Below, one piece after another: positions 1 through 7,532 of a stretch of 16,451 nucleotides of DNA (positions are counted from its first letter, which is position 1; each line of letters begins with the position of its first letter). The DNA comes from Clostridium sp. CAG:768 (GTDB taxonomy: Bacteria; Cyanobacteriota; Vampirovibrionia; Gastranaerophilales; Gastranaerophilaceae). The stretch spans positions 228,121 to 244,571 of the forward strand of contig FR899623.1 in NCBI GenBank assembly GCA_000437435.1, read 5' to 3'. The notes beneath the pieces are model-generated. The model was not told where the DNA came from. It ran no database searches and was given only the letters and a program-made list of their open reading frames with translations. Both the position numbers and the translations under genes were made by a program.

Positions 1-89
1 CCACCTAATAGAGTTCTATTTGCAGCATTAACGATTGCATCAACTTTTAGTTTTGTTATATCACCTTTTAAAATTTTAATTTCTGTCAT
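1..89 (-). CDS. Macro-domain (ADP-ribose-binding) protein, N-terminal fragment
   Basis: Only the first 29 codons lie in the window; the rest runs off the left edge. The translation begins MTEIKILKGDITKLKVDAIV and continues NAANRTLLGG. This is the hallmark N-terminus of macro-domain proteins of the YmdB / O-acetyl-ADP-ribose deacetylase type: a GDIT strand, then VDAIVNAAN, then the start of the glycine-rich ADP-ribose loop. Known members bind ADP-ribose or remove O-acetyl or ADP-ribosyl groups. The start is well supported by an AGGAG ribosome site at about 94-98 and an extended -10 box just upstream. The gene is transcribed away from the calpain-like gene. Whether this copy is a deacetylase, a hydrolase or only a binder cannot be told from the fragment. 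Confidence 0.85.
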   Translation of the reverse strand, partial: MTEIKILKGDITKLKVDAIVNAANRTLLG

Positions 90-105
90 CTTTCTCCTCT
101 TATTC

Positions 106-114
106 ATTATAACA
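106..114 (-). promoter_or_regulatory. Extended -10 promoter of the macro-domain gene
   Basis: Read on the minus strand the bases are TGTTATAAT, a perfect extended -10 (TGn + TATAAT). No good -35 is visible, which fits an extended -10 promoter. The predicted start near 99 gives a leader of only about 10 nt that is almost entirely the AGAGGAG ribosome site. Confidence 0.6.
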
Positions 115-238
115 CTTGTTAAGCCAATTTGAGAAAAGGTTAATACTAATTATTTGAAATTTTTGGATTAAAATCCATATTTTGTCAATTTTTCTTATAA
201 AAATGTTTTTAATTATATAAGGGATTTAGGGGATATAC

Positions 239-1138
239 ATGTTATCTATCTATTTTAATACAGAAAATTCAACCAAATTTTCAGAAAAACAACAAATTAA
301 ACCTAAAAGTAAAAAAGAAACAAACACTCTTTTTAACTTTAAAACACCTAAAGAAAAATTTTATGATTTTATCCCTAAATTTTATACTGTGAATTTAGAT
401 TCAATAAAAGAAAATAATTATGTTTTAAATTACGCAAAAGACGATATTGAGATTGATAAAAAAATTGGGAACACAAAACAAGTAAAAAATGATTGTTGGT
501 TACTGGCAGGGATAAATGCTCTTGCAAACAATCACAAAGGACAAGAATATATAAAAAAAGCTATTATATATAATAATAATACTGACAATATAATTATACA
601 TTTTAAAGGCACTAAGACTAACGTAACTGTACCTAAAATAGCATTGAATGCAGCAAAGCAAAGTAAAAACTATGTAAAAGGTGATGACGACATGCTTGCA
701 ATAGAAATTGCTACTGAATATTACAAAAAAATGCTAATAACAAATAATGAAGCATTAAAAAATAAAGATGCAAATATTATTAACGGAAAACATTCATCTG
801 GAAACTTAAATGATCCAATAGCCGGAGGCTTTTCATCTGATATCATGTTTTTAATTACAGGTAAAAAATCAAAAACATACTTTAACTCAAAAAATGGTTG
901 CACAAATCAAATAAAAAATTTAATTAACCAAATAAAAGAAAATCCAGATAAATATGCTATAACCTGTAATTTTAAAGAAAAAAGAAATGGATTATACATA
1001 CATCATGCATATACTTTAAAAAAAGTAGATGACAATTTTGTAACACTGATAAACCCTCATAATAGCGCAAATGAAGAAAATATCCCAATAAATGATTTTT
1101 ATGAAAATATTAATAGCTTAACATTATTAGAATTATAA
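239..1138 (+). CDS. Calpain-family (C2) cysteine peptidase-like protein
   Basis: A 299-residue protein with the papain/calpain catalytic landmarks in the right order. Gln81 and Cys86 lie in QVKNDCWLLAGINAL, matching the calpain 'GDCWLLA' nucleophile motif. His256 lies in IHHAYTL and Asn272 in LINPHN. In known members the Cys-His-Asn triad cleaves proteins; eukaryotic calpains need calcium, but no C2 or EF-hand domain is visible here. The first 40 residues are polar, Lys-rich and probably disordered. There is no signal peptide or membrane segment, so export would need another route or the enzyme acts in the cytoplasm. An AGGGG ribosome site at 228-232 supports this start. The gene stands alone, divergent from the macro-domain gene. 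Substrate unknown; the family assignment is fairly secure. Confidence 0.75.
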   Translation: MLSIYFNTENSTKFSEKQQIKPKSKKETNTLFNFKTPKEKFYDFIPKFYTVNLDSIKENNYVLNYAKDDIEIDKKIGNTKQVKNDCWLLAGINALANNHKGQEYIKKAIIYNNNTDNIIIHFKGTKTNVTVPKIALNAAKQSKNYVKGDDDMLAIEIATEYYKKMLITNNEALKNKDANIINGKHSSGNLNDPIAGGFSSDIMFLITGKKSKTYFNSKNGCTNQIKNLINQIKENPDKYAITCNFKEKRNGLYIHHAYTLKKVDDNFVTLINPHNSANEENIPINDFYENINSLTLLEL

Positions 1139-1166
1139 ATTTTATCTTACTTACTTTGGACCATAT

Positions 1167-1194
1167 TTGACGTAGAGGAAAATTATAATAAAAT
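1167..1194 (+). promoter_or_regulatory. Promoter of the DUF2130 gene
   Basis: TTGACG at 1167-1172, a 16-nt spacer, then TAAAAT at 1189-1194. A TATAAT also lies at 1184-1189 but is too close to the -35. The predicted transcript start is near 1201, downstream of the ATG at 1199, which argues for translation starting at 1226. Confidence 0.55.
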
Positions 1195-1225
1195 ATAGAT
1201 GTATCTAATTTACAGGAGTAAGATA

Positions 1226-2461
1226 ATGCAAGAAATTAAATGTCCAAAATGTGGTGAAATTTTTCAAGTAGATGAATCTGGTTACGCAGCAATAGTAAAA
1301 CAAGTAAGAGATAAAGAATTTGAAAAAGAGATTTCTTCAAGAGAATCCCAATTCCTAAATGAAAAAGAAGCTGCAATAAAACTTGCTCAATCAGAAACAG
1401 AACGTAAGTACCAAGATATAATTATTAGCAAAGAAAAAGAATTGTTTAATACTACGGCTCAAAAAAATGTAGAAATTTTAGAACTTAAAGCAAAAATTGA
1501 ATCTTACGAAAAAGACAAAAATATTGAATTAAATAAATTTGAAATTGAAAAAGAAAAAGCTCTCGCAGAAAAAGACAAACAAATTGCAGAGCTTACAAAT
1601 AAAATTGAAACAAATGAAAAAGAAAATTTATTAAAAGAACTATCATTAAAAGAACAATACAAAATACAACTTCAATTTAAAGAGGAAGAAATCGCACGCT
1701 ATAAAGATTTTAAAGCACGACTTTCCACAAAAATGGTAGGAGAAAGCCTTGAACAACATTGCGAATTAGAATTTAACAAACTTCGTGCTACCGGATTTCA
1801 AAATGCATACTTTGAAAAAGATAACGATGCAAAAACCGGAAGTAAAGGAGATTACATCTTCAGAGAAGCAAACCCTGAAGGGATAGAAATTGTATCTATT
1901 ATGTTTGAAATGAAAAATGAAATGGATACTACATCTACCAAAAAGAAAAATGAAGATTTCCTAAAAGAACTTGACAAGGACAGACGAGAAAAAAATTGTG
2001 AATATGCTGTTTTGGTATCACTTTTAGAACCTGAAAATGAATTATATAATTCAGGAATAGTTGATATGTCACATAAATTTCCTAAAATGTATGTAATTCG
2101 ACCACAATTTTTCATACCTATTATTACACTACTAAGAAATGCAGCATTAAATTCTTTACAGTACAAACAAGAACTAGCTGTAATAAGAAGTCAAAACATT
2201 GATATCTCAAATTTTGAAGAAAGTATGAATGATTTTAAAGAAAAATTTGCGAGAAACTATGAAATTGCAAGCAAAAAATTTAAAACTGCAATAGAAGAAA
2301 TTGACAAAACCATTGACCATTTACAAAAAACAAAAGAAGCTCTTTTATCTTCGGAGAATAATCTCCGCCTTGCGAATAACAAAGCTGAAGACTTGAGCAT
2401 AAAAAGATTAACCAAAAATAATCCGACAATGGCTGCAAAATTTGCAGAACTTAAAAAATAA
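1226..2461 (+). CDS. DUF2130 family coiled-coil, nuclease-like protein
   Basis: A 411-residue protein from the ATG at 1226, chosen over the in-frame ATG at 1199 because AGGAG lies 7 nt upstream (1214-1218) and the promoter sits over the earlier start. Residues 6-9 form a CPKC knuckle (CxxC) like the first half of a zinc ribbon. Residues about 28-165 are a long Glu/Lys-rich coiled coil. Residues about 170-305 form the conserved DUF2130 domain: GESLEQHCELEF, then GSKGDYIF with Asp209, then FEMK with Glu228 and Lys230, then VIRPQFF. The GD...ExK spacing resembles a PD-(D/E)XK nuclease core, and the architecture recalls RmuC-like proteins. A second coiled coil ends the protein. No experimental function is known to me for the family; nuclease activity is inference. 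It appears monocistronic. Confidence 0.8.
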   Translation: MQEIKCPKCGEIFQVDESGYAAIVKQVRDKEFEKEISSRESQFLNEKEAAIKLAQSETERKYQDIIISKEKELFNTTAQKNVEILELKAKIESYEKDKNIELNKFEIEKEKALAEKDKQIAELTNKIETNEKENLLKELSLKEQYKIQLQFKEEEIARYKDFKARLSTKMVGESLEQHCELEFNKLRATGFQNAYFEKDNDAKTGSKGDYIFREANPEGIEIVSIMFEMKNEMDTTSTKKKNEDFLKELDKDRREKNCEYAVLVSLLEPENELYNSGIVDMSHKFPKMYVIRPQFFIPIITLLRNAALNSLQYKQELAVIRSQNIDISNFEESMNDFKEKFARNYEIASKKFKTAIEEIDKTIDHLQKTKEALLSSENNLRLANNKAEDLSIKRLTKNNPTMAAKFAELKK

Positions 2462-2470
2462 TAAGCCATT

Positions 2471-2535
2471 AATACTCAATAAATTAAAATATAAAATTTT
2501 AAATACTATACAAATTTTTCTATTTATTGGGTATT
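2471..2535. repeat. Long-loop inverted repeat between DUF2130 and HD genes
   Basis: The arms are AATACTCAATAAAT (2471-2484) and ATTTATTGGGTATT (2522-2535). They are complementary over 14 bp with one position that is a G-U pair in RNA. The 37-nt loop is almost pure A/T. No U-run follows, so this is a poor terminator. It abuts the likely promoter of the downstream gene and could be an operator pair or the scar of a small element. Confidence 0.4.
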
Positions 2536-2570
2536 ATATTATTAGGTTATAGATAATATGGTTTAAAATT

Positions 2571-3377
2571 ATGAAATCAATTAAAGAAGTATCATTAGAA
2601 TCAAAAATTTTAAAAAGATTACAAAATCATAAATTATGCACAGATTTGGTAAACTATTTATTTGCAGATGAAGAATTGCAAGAAATGCAGGATTATGCAA
2701 ATAATGTATCAATAAAAAGACTGGGTTATAACGATCACGGCCCAGTACATATGCGACAAGTTGCAGCAAATGCAATAAAAATGCTTAATCTTTTACAAAG
2801 CGCAGGAATACAAACATCACTTGAAAAAGAAGAAATCGGGACATTTGAAGATAGTATGTGTGCTGTAATTATTGCAGGTTTAATGCATGATTTAGGAATG
2901 ATGATAGGTAGACAAGGCCATGAGAACATGTCTGTAATACTTGCAAAACCTATTATTGAAAGGACTTTAATGCACATATTGCCTGAGGATTTACACAGAA
3001 GAACAATCATTAAATCTCTTGCAATTGAAGCAATTATAGGTCATATGTCTAGCCATAAAATACATTCAATTGAGGCAGGAATAATTTTAATAGCTGACGG
3101 TTGCGACATGACAAAAGGAAGAGCAAGAATTCCTATGGCAATAAATACAACTCCAAGAGTCGGTGATATTCATAAATATTCTGCTAATGCCATCAATAGA
3201 ATAGGTATTCACCACGGGGAGAAAAAACCTATTCGAATCGACATAGAAATGACAGGAGATGTAGGATTTTTCCAAATTGAAGAAGTATTATTGACAAAAA
3301 TTGAATCAAGCCCTGCAAAACAATATGTAGAATTATACGCAGGAGTTGAAGGTCAAGAACCTAAGTGTTATCTGTAA
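2571..3377 (+). CDS. HD-domain metal-dependent phosphohydrolase
   Basis: A 268-residue soluble protein with an HD-superfamily core. A first histidine lies in DHGPVHMRQV (His56 or His60), followed by the HD dyad in LMHDLGM (His106-Asp107), GRQGHE (His117), IIGHMSSH (His158 and His162), and a late aspartate in LIADGCDMTKGR (Asp176). These are the usual metal ligands. Known HD proteins hydrolyse nucleotides, cyclic dinucleotides or (p)ppGpp; the substrate here cannot be read from the sequence, and no GYP, SpoT or dNTPase signature is seen. Residues about 215-268 form a separate C-terminal part rich in beta-type residues. No Shine-Dalgarno precedes the ATG. The gene is alone on its strand and converges with the XRE regulator 9 nt downstream. 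Confidence 0.75.
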   Translation: MKSIKEVSLESKILKRLQNHKLCTDLVNYLFADEELQEMQDYANNVSIKRLGYNDHGPVHMRQVAANAIKMLNLLQSAGIQTSLEKEEIGTFEDSMCAVIIAGLMHDLGMMIGRQGHENMSVILAKPIIERTLMHILPEDLHRRTIIKSLAIEAIIGHMSSHKIHSIEAGIILIADGCDMTKGRARIPMAINTTPRVGDIHKYSANAINRIGIHHGEKKPIRIDIEMTGDVGFFQIEEVLLTKIESSPAKQYVELYAGVEGQEPKCYL

Positions 3378-3386
3378 AAAGATGCA

Positions 3387-3755
3387 TTACATAAAAAAGT
3401 GATTATGGAAATTTTTTCGAACCTTCTTTAAAGCATTATCTAAACTTGTAATTACATCATTAAAAAATACAAGTTCGTAATCATTTGCTTTATTTATAAG
3501 ATCAATTAACTTATTTTTTGTAGGATTAGCTGTTTCAGTTATATCAAATCCAAATTCTTTTAAATCCATTTTCAAAATTTTTACAAGCAAAAAAAATGTT
3601 GTTAAAGAGGGTGTATAACAACCTCTTTCTATTCTTGAAAGGTGTTGATCACTTAAATCAGCCATTTCTGCAAGTTCAGCCTGAGTTAAATTCATTTTCT
3701 TTCGATGATATTTTATTTTTTCTGCAATAAATTTTTTATCATCAAATTTCATCAT
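3387..3755 (-). CDS. XRE-type helix-turn-helix transcriptional regulator
   Basis: A 122-residue protein. Residues about 9-68 are a Cro/C1-type DNA-binding domain: IKYHRKKMNLTQAELAEMAD gives helices 1-2, LSDQHLSRIERGCYTPSLTT the recognition helix and following turn, and a final helix runs through LVKILKMDL. Residues 75-122 are a short Lys/Asn-rich tail ending in NHFFM, possibly a dimerisation helix. Of two adjacent ATGs, the first is 8 nt from GGAG and is preferred. The gene faces the GT2 operon across a 171-bp region full of GTATA-type palindromes, so it probably controls itself and perhaps the glycosyltransferases. That link is inference. Such regulators occur both in phages and as housekeeping repressors; no phage genes are visible nearby. 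Confidence 0.85.
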   Translation of the reverse strand: MMKFDDKKFIAEKIKYHRKKMNLTQAELAEMADLSDQHLSRIERGCYTPSLTTFFLLVKILKMDLKEFGFDITETANPTKNKLIDLINKANDYELVFFNDVITSLDNALKKVRKNFHNHFFM

Positions 3756-3782
3756 AATCGTATCTCCAATTTAAAAATATGA

Positions 3783-3906
3783 TGTATACAAATAGTTTTT
3801 AAGAACATATATGCATATAATATTAATTAATTTGATGTATATGTATATAAAACTTAATAATCAATTGTATATATATATTTACCTGTGATTTAATAAACGT
3901 ATACGT
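3783..3906. promoter_or_regulatory. Cluster of GTATA-type palindromes, candidate XRE operators
   Basis: The intergenic region holds three perfect palindromes: TGTATACA (3783-3790), TATATGCATATA (3808-3819) and ACGTATACGT (3897-3906). Direct GTATAT tracts lie around 3837-3848 and 3867-3879. The last palindrome lies at the predicted start of the GT2 transcript, and the first lies upstream of the regulator's own ATG. Placement at both ends of the divergent region is typical of an autoregulated repressor. High A/T content makes some palindromes expected by chance, but the two containing C/G at fixed positions are less so. Confidence 0.4.
3865..3894 (+). promoter_or_regulatory. Candidate promoter of the GT2 operon
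   Basis: TTGTAT at 3865-3870, an 18-nt spacer, and an extended -10 TGATTTAAT at 3886-3894. The predicted start near 3901 falls inside the ACGTATACGT palindrome, so a bound repressor there would block it. A clear AAGGA ribosome site follows at 3915-3919. Confidence 0.4.
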
Positions 3907-3926
3907 ATAGTTAAAAGGAAAACTTT

Positions 3927-4991
3927 ATGGGAGAATATAATAATTTTATAGAAAGCCTAAACGACGAATTAACATTATACAATCATAATTACGTTTTTAA
4001 TATACCAAAAGTAACAGTAATAATCCCAGCTTTCAACGTAGAAGACTATATATATGACTGTTTAATCTCACTTGTAAAACAAACTTTAAAGGAAATTGAA
4101 ATAATAATTATAAATGACGGTTCCACAGATAACACTTTTTCTATAATTTCAACATTTGCACAATATGATAAAAGGATAAAAATAGTTAATCAAAGCAATC
4201 AAAAAAGTGGAGCTGCAAGAAATAAAGCAATAAAATTAGCAAAAGGAGAATATATTACATTTGTCGATAGCGATGACACAATTGAATTAACTACACTTGA
4301 AACCTTTTATAATACAGCAAAATCTAATGGAAATGATATTGTCATATGCGGAGCATATACTATCAAATATGGGAAATTTAAAAAAGGATATTACAGCATC
4401 GAAAAAATCCCTAAAAAGTTAAAAAATAAAAACCTAAACAGCAAAACTATAAAAGAAAATATCTTAACACTTCCGCCAATTGCGTGGGCAAAACTTTATA
4501 AAACTAAATTTTTAACAGAAAATAGAATTTTATTTCAAGAAGGATGCAACGGAGAAGACCAAATATTTTTTATTGAAACAGTATTACTTGCAAATAAAAT
4601 ATATATTATTGATAAAAATTATTATTATTACAGAAAAGATAGACCAACTTCTCTCACACATTCAAAACAAAAAAATGATAATTCAGTAATTTTAAATTTT
4701 TATGAAATAGAAAAATTTTTACAAAAACAAAATATTGCTCAAGAATTAAATTTTAATATTCTAAACAAATATTTTATAAAATCAGCATCTTGGCTTGGAA
4801 AATGTTCTAAACAATACAAAGAAATATATTTTAATGAGTTTAAAAATTTACAATTACATTTGCGAAACATTTACCCAAAATACTACTGGGGAAAACTTAA
4901 TCTTAAAGAAAACGATAGTTATTTAATAATTAAAATAAAAATTTTTACAACACAATTACTACTTAATAGGGGGATGAATAATGCAAAATAA
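3927..4991 (+). CDS. GT2 family glycosyltransferase
   Basis: A 354-residue GT-A fold enzyme. The nucleotide-sugar binding strand is VTVIIPAFNVEDYI (residues 29-42), followed by INDGSTDNT (62-70), the KSGAARNKAI segment (93-102) and the metal-binding DSD (Asp114-Ser115-Asp116). GT2 enzymes transfer a sugar from an NDP-sugar to a polysaccharide, lipid or protein acceptor; the donor cannot be predicted. There is no signal peptide or transmembrane helix, so it probably works on the inner face of the membrane. An extra 28 residues precede the catalytic domain. AAGGA lies 7 nt before the ATG. The stop overlaps the next gene by 11 nt, so the two are translationally coupled. It is a close paralogue of that neighbour. 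Confidence 0.9.
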   Translation: MGEYNNFIESLNDELTLYNHNYVFNIPKVTVIIPAFNVEDYIYDCLISLVKQTLKEIEIIIINDGSTDNTFSIISTFAQYDKRIKIVNQSNQKSGAARNKAIKLAKGEYITFVDSDDTIELTTLETFYNTAKSNGNDIVICGAYTIKYGKFKKGYYSIEKIPKKLKNKNLNSKTIKENILTLPPIAWAKLYKTKFLTENRILFQEGCNGEDQIFFIETVLLANKIYIIDKNYYYYRKDRPTSLTHSKQKNDNSVILNFYEIEKFLQKQNIAQELNFNILNKYFIKSASWLGKCSKQYKEIYFNEFKNLQLHLRNIYPKYYWGKLNLKENDSYLIIKIKIFTTQLLLNRGMNNAK

Positions 4992-5856
4992 AAATATAAA
5001 AGTTTCAATAATAGTACCAGTTTACAATACAGAAAAATATATAGGTAAATGTCTTGAAAGTCTTATTGCACAAACATTAAAAGAAATAGAAATTATATGT
5101 GTTAATGACGGTTCAACAGACAATTCTCTAAAAATACTTAACTATTACCAAAATAAAGATTTACGCATAAAAATAGTTAATCAAAAAAATTCAGGTCCAG
5201 GGAAATCAAGAAATACTGGAATAAAAATTGCAAAAGGAGATTTCATAGGATTTGTAGACGGAGATGATTGGGTTGATAAAAACTATTTTGAAAAACTATA
5301 CAATGCAGCAATAAAATATAACTGTGAAATTTCTGCAGGAGATTTTTACAGACAAGGTAAAATTTTAAAAACAAAAAAATTAAATTATAAATATATGAAA
5401 GCTTTCTATACCCCAACAGAAAAAATAAATCAAGCATTTATTCCAAAACATAATTATGTATGGAATAAAATATATAAAAGAGAAAAATTATTATCAATGC
5501 CATTCCCTGAAAACTGCTACTATGAGGATATGCGATGGCTTATCAAAATAATATATAACTTGAATGGATTTGTCACAGTTCCCAATACATTTTATTATTA
5601 CAGAAAAAACCAAGGCTCAATTGTAACTCAAAAGACAATAAAACACCAACAAGACTGTAAATTAGCTGAAAAAGAAATTCAAAATTTCTTACACAAGCAT
5701 AACATACCTATTCTAATACAATACAAACTTTCAAAAAAAATCAAAGTAAAATTATTAGGGCTAAAACTATTTGGAATAGAATTTTATCATCCCCAAAAAA
5801 TCAAATTCAAATTGTTTGGCTTTATTCCATTAATAGAAATAGAGAAATTAAACTAA
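4981..5856 (+). CDS. GT2 family glycosyltransferase (paralogue of upstream gene)
   Basis: A 291-residue enzyme with the same catalytic plan: VSIIVPVYNTEKYI (8-21), VNDGSTDNS (41-49), GPGKSRNTGI (72-81) and the metal motif DGD (93-95) in FVDGDDWVD. QTLKEIEI, NDGSTDN and RIKIVNQ are shared with the preceding protein, pointing to tandem duplication. The C-terminal 35 residues hold two imperfect hydrophobic-basic units (KLLGLKLFGIEF and KFKLFGFIPLIEIE), a tail often seen in bacterial GT2 enzymes that may touch the membrane. The ATG lies inside the end of the upstream gene with a G-rich ribosome site (GGGGG at 4970-4974) just before it. The gene ends one base before the stop of the convergent glycosyltransferase, leaving no room for a terminator. 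Confidence 0.9.
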   Translation: MQNKNIKVSIIVPVYNTEKYIGKCLESLIAQTLKEIEIICVNDGSTDNSLKILNYYQNKDLRIKIVNQKNSGPGKSRNTGIKIAKGDFIGFVDGDDWVDKNYFEKLYNAAIKYNCEISAGDFYRQGKILKTKKLNYKYMKAFYTPTEKINQAFIPKHNYVWNKIYKREKLLSMPFPENCYYEDMRWLIKIIYNLNGFVTVPNTFYYYRKNQGSIVTQKTIKHQQDCKLAEKEIQNFLHKHNIPILIQYKLSKKIKVKLLGLKLFGIEFYHPQKIKFKLFGFIPLIEIEKLN

Positions 5857-7467
5857 TTAATATTTCCCTGAATCTATTTTCTTTATCAAATCATGATATA
5901 CGGAATTAGGAGAATTTTTTGCATAACGCAATAATCTTCGTTTTGCAACTTCTTTTAATTCATCTATCTTTTCAGGATTTCCGTTTTTCAAGAAAAATAA
6001 CATTGCCTGTTTTCTATTTTCAAAAAGTTCATCTTCTGGCATTTTAGCTAAAACATCACCAAATGTTTGTTCTCTTGTTTTTCTATCCCACTCATAAAAA
6101 GGAGTTTTTAAGAAACAGAACTTTTCTGCATATGAAAGTATACAAGGAGTCCAAGATACATCTTCATACTTCAAAATTCCCAAAGGATGGGCTTTTACAA
6201 TTGATGCTTTGTATAACTTATTCCATATTGCACAGTTATAATACCCAGGTGTGTACATAATTTCAAAATATTTATCAATATCAAGCGGAATATCTTCCAT
6301 AAAAGGTAAGTTACAATGTATTGTATACCCTGAATCAATAAGACGATACAATGGAGCAATTGCAACATCACAATTATTTTTTGTAATCGAATTATACAAT
6401 TTACTAATCATATCAGCAGGGATTAAATCATCGTTATCCATAAATGCAATGTAATCACCTTTTGCAGCTTCAATTCCGCGATTTCTTGCATCTGCTACAC
6501 CACCGTTTTCTTTTTCAATTGAAACTACATTATTGTAGTTCTTTGCATACCAGTCAATAATCTTTTGAGTATCATCAGAGCTTCCGTCATTTACTATTAT
6601 AATTTCCAAATCGTTGAAATCTGAAGCAAGAGCACAATCAATACTCCTTACTATATAATCCTGTGCATTATATGCAGGGATAATCAATGATACAAGAGGT
6701 TGCTTATATTTTCTTATACTCAATGAAACATAATCGGATTCTGCAACAATTAATCTTCCGTCAGGTGTATTCACAAAAGCCTTTACAATGAATTTTGAAG
6801 TTCCTTTATAATCATACAAAGGAAGATAATGTCTTAATTTATCAGTAGTTTCGAAAATAGGTTTGTCAAGATTTTTTGTATAAACAAGAAATCCATCAGC
6901 ATCTCCTTTATAACACCAAGAAAGAAAGTTGTTATAATTATAAGATTTATAAATAGAAACACTTTCAAATTTATTTTCACTTACTTTTACAACAGGAGAA
7001 GACGCTAAAAATTCCCTACCTTGATCATTTTTTCTATAAGGTTTAATTTTAAATTCTGTTTCAGTTCTCAACTCGGTTGTTATAAACTCACAATCAGAAT
7101 TTTTAACACCATTAAATCCTATTTCATCTTCATTTCTATATAATCTATATCCATCAGCACCGTTATACTTGCTATAGAAAAGTTTTATATTTTTATCATC
7201 TAAAAATTTATATTGAATATCAATTGAATCAAACTTAAACTGACGAATAGAAGATTTATCAATTACAATCCCATCTTTCACAGCCTGAACAAAACATTCA
7301 TTTTCTCCATAAGGTACAAGAGAAAATCTAACAGAATTATTATTATACACCCTTGAGGCTTCATAGAAAACGTCATCTTTTTTGAAGAAAATTTTATAAT
7401 AGTCTGCCTTTATATCTGTCCAAGAAATAATTATTTTTGAGCCTTTTAATTCAATATTTATATCCAT
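5857..7467 (-). CDS. GT2 glycosyltransferase with N-terminal fibronectin-III-like repeats
   Basis: A 536-residue protein. Residues 1-250 look like three beta-sandwich units of about 80 residues each (roughly 1-80, 81-163 and 167-250). They share patterns such as 'ISW/LFY/LSW', 'D-Y-KIF / DGYRLYR / DGFLVYTK' and a Y/F-x-V-x-A/P strand, as in fibronectin type III folds. Residues 256 to about 480 are a complete GT2 domain: VSLIIPAYNAQDYI, VNDGSSDDT (292-300), NGGVADARNRGIEAAKGDYI, and metal motif DND (344-346). No signal peptide or membrane helix is seen, so the Ig-like repeats probably contact an acceptor or partner inside the cell. The gene has its own strong promoter. The catalytic call is firm; the FnIII assignment is by pattern only. 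Confidence 0.85.
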   Translation of the reverse strand: MDINIELKGSKIIISWTDIKADYYKIFFKKDDVFYEASRVYNNNSVRFSLVPYGENECFVQAVKDGIVIDKSSIRQFKFDSIDIQYKFLDDKNIKLFYSKYNGADGYRLYRNEDEIGFNGVKNSDCEFITTELRTETEFKIKPYRKNDQGREFLASSPVVKVSENKFESVSIYKSYNYNNFLSWCYKGDADGFLVYTKNLDKPIFETTDKLRHYLPLYDYKGTSKFIVKAFVNTPDGRLIVAESDYVSLSIRKYKQPLVSLIIPAYNAQDYIVRSIDCALASDFNDLEIIIVNDGSSDDTQKIIDWYAKNYNNVVSIEKENGGVADARNRGIEAAKGDYIAFMDNDDLIPADMISKLYNSITKNNCDVAIAPLYRLIDSGYTIHCNLPFMEDIPLDIDKYFEIMYTPGYYNCAIWNKLYKASIVKAHPLGILKYEDVSWTPCILSYAEKFCFLKTPFYEWDRKTREQTFGDVLAKMPEDELFENRKQAMLFFLKNGNPEKIDELKEVAKRRLLRYAKNSPNSVYHDLIKKIDSGKY

Positions 7468-7504
7468 TAGATAATCTCTTTTTAATTAACTTTACTACAT
7501 ATTT

Positions 7505-7532
7505 ATTATATCAAAAATTCTAACATTCTCAA
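7505..7532 (-). promoter_or_regulatory. Promoter of the FnIII-GT2 gene
   Basis: Minus-strand TTGAGA (7532-7527), a 16-nt spacer and TATAAT (7510-7505). A TGn in front makes an extended -10, TGATATAAT. One of the best promoter matches in the window. The predicted start is near 7498, giving a leader of about 30 nt. Confidence 0.65.

Noticed and set aside
1199..1225. Upstream in-frame ATG for the DUF2130 gene
   Set aside because: It lies at the predicted transcription start with no ribosome site; AGGAG precedes the ATG at 1226, where the family's CPKC motif begins.
6063..6454. Open frames antisense to the FnIII-GT2 gene
   Set aside because: They lack ribosome sites and recognisable motifs and lie wholly inside a well-supported gene.
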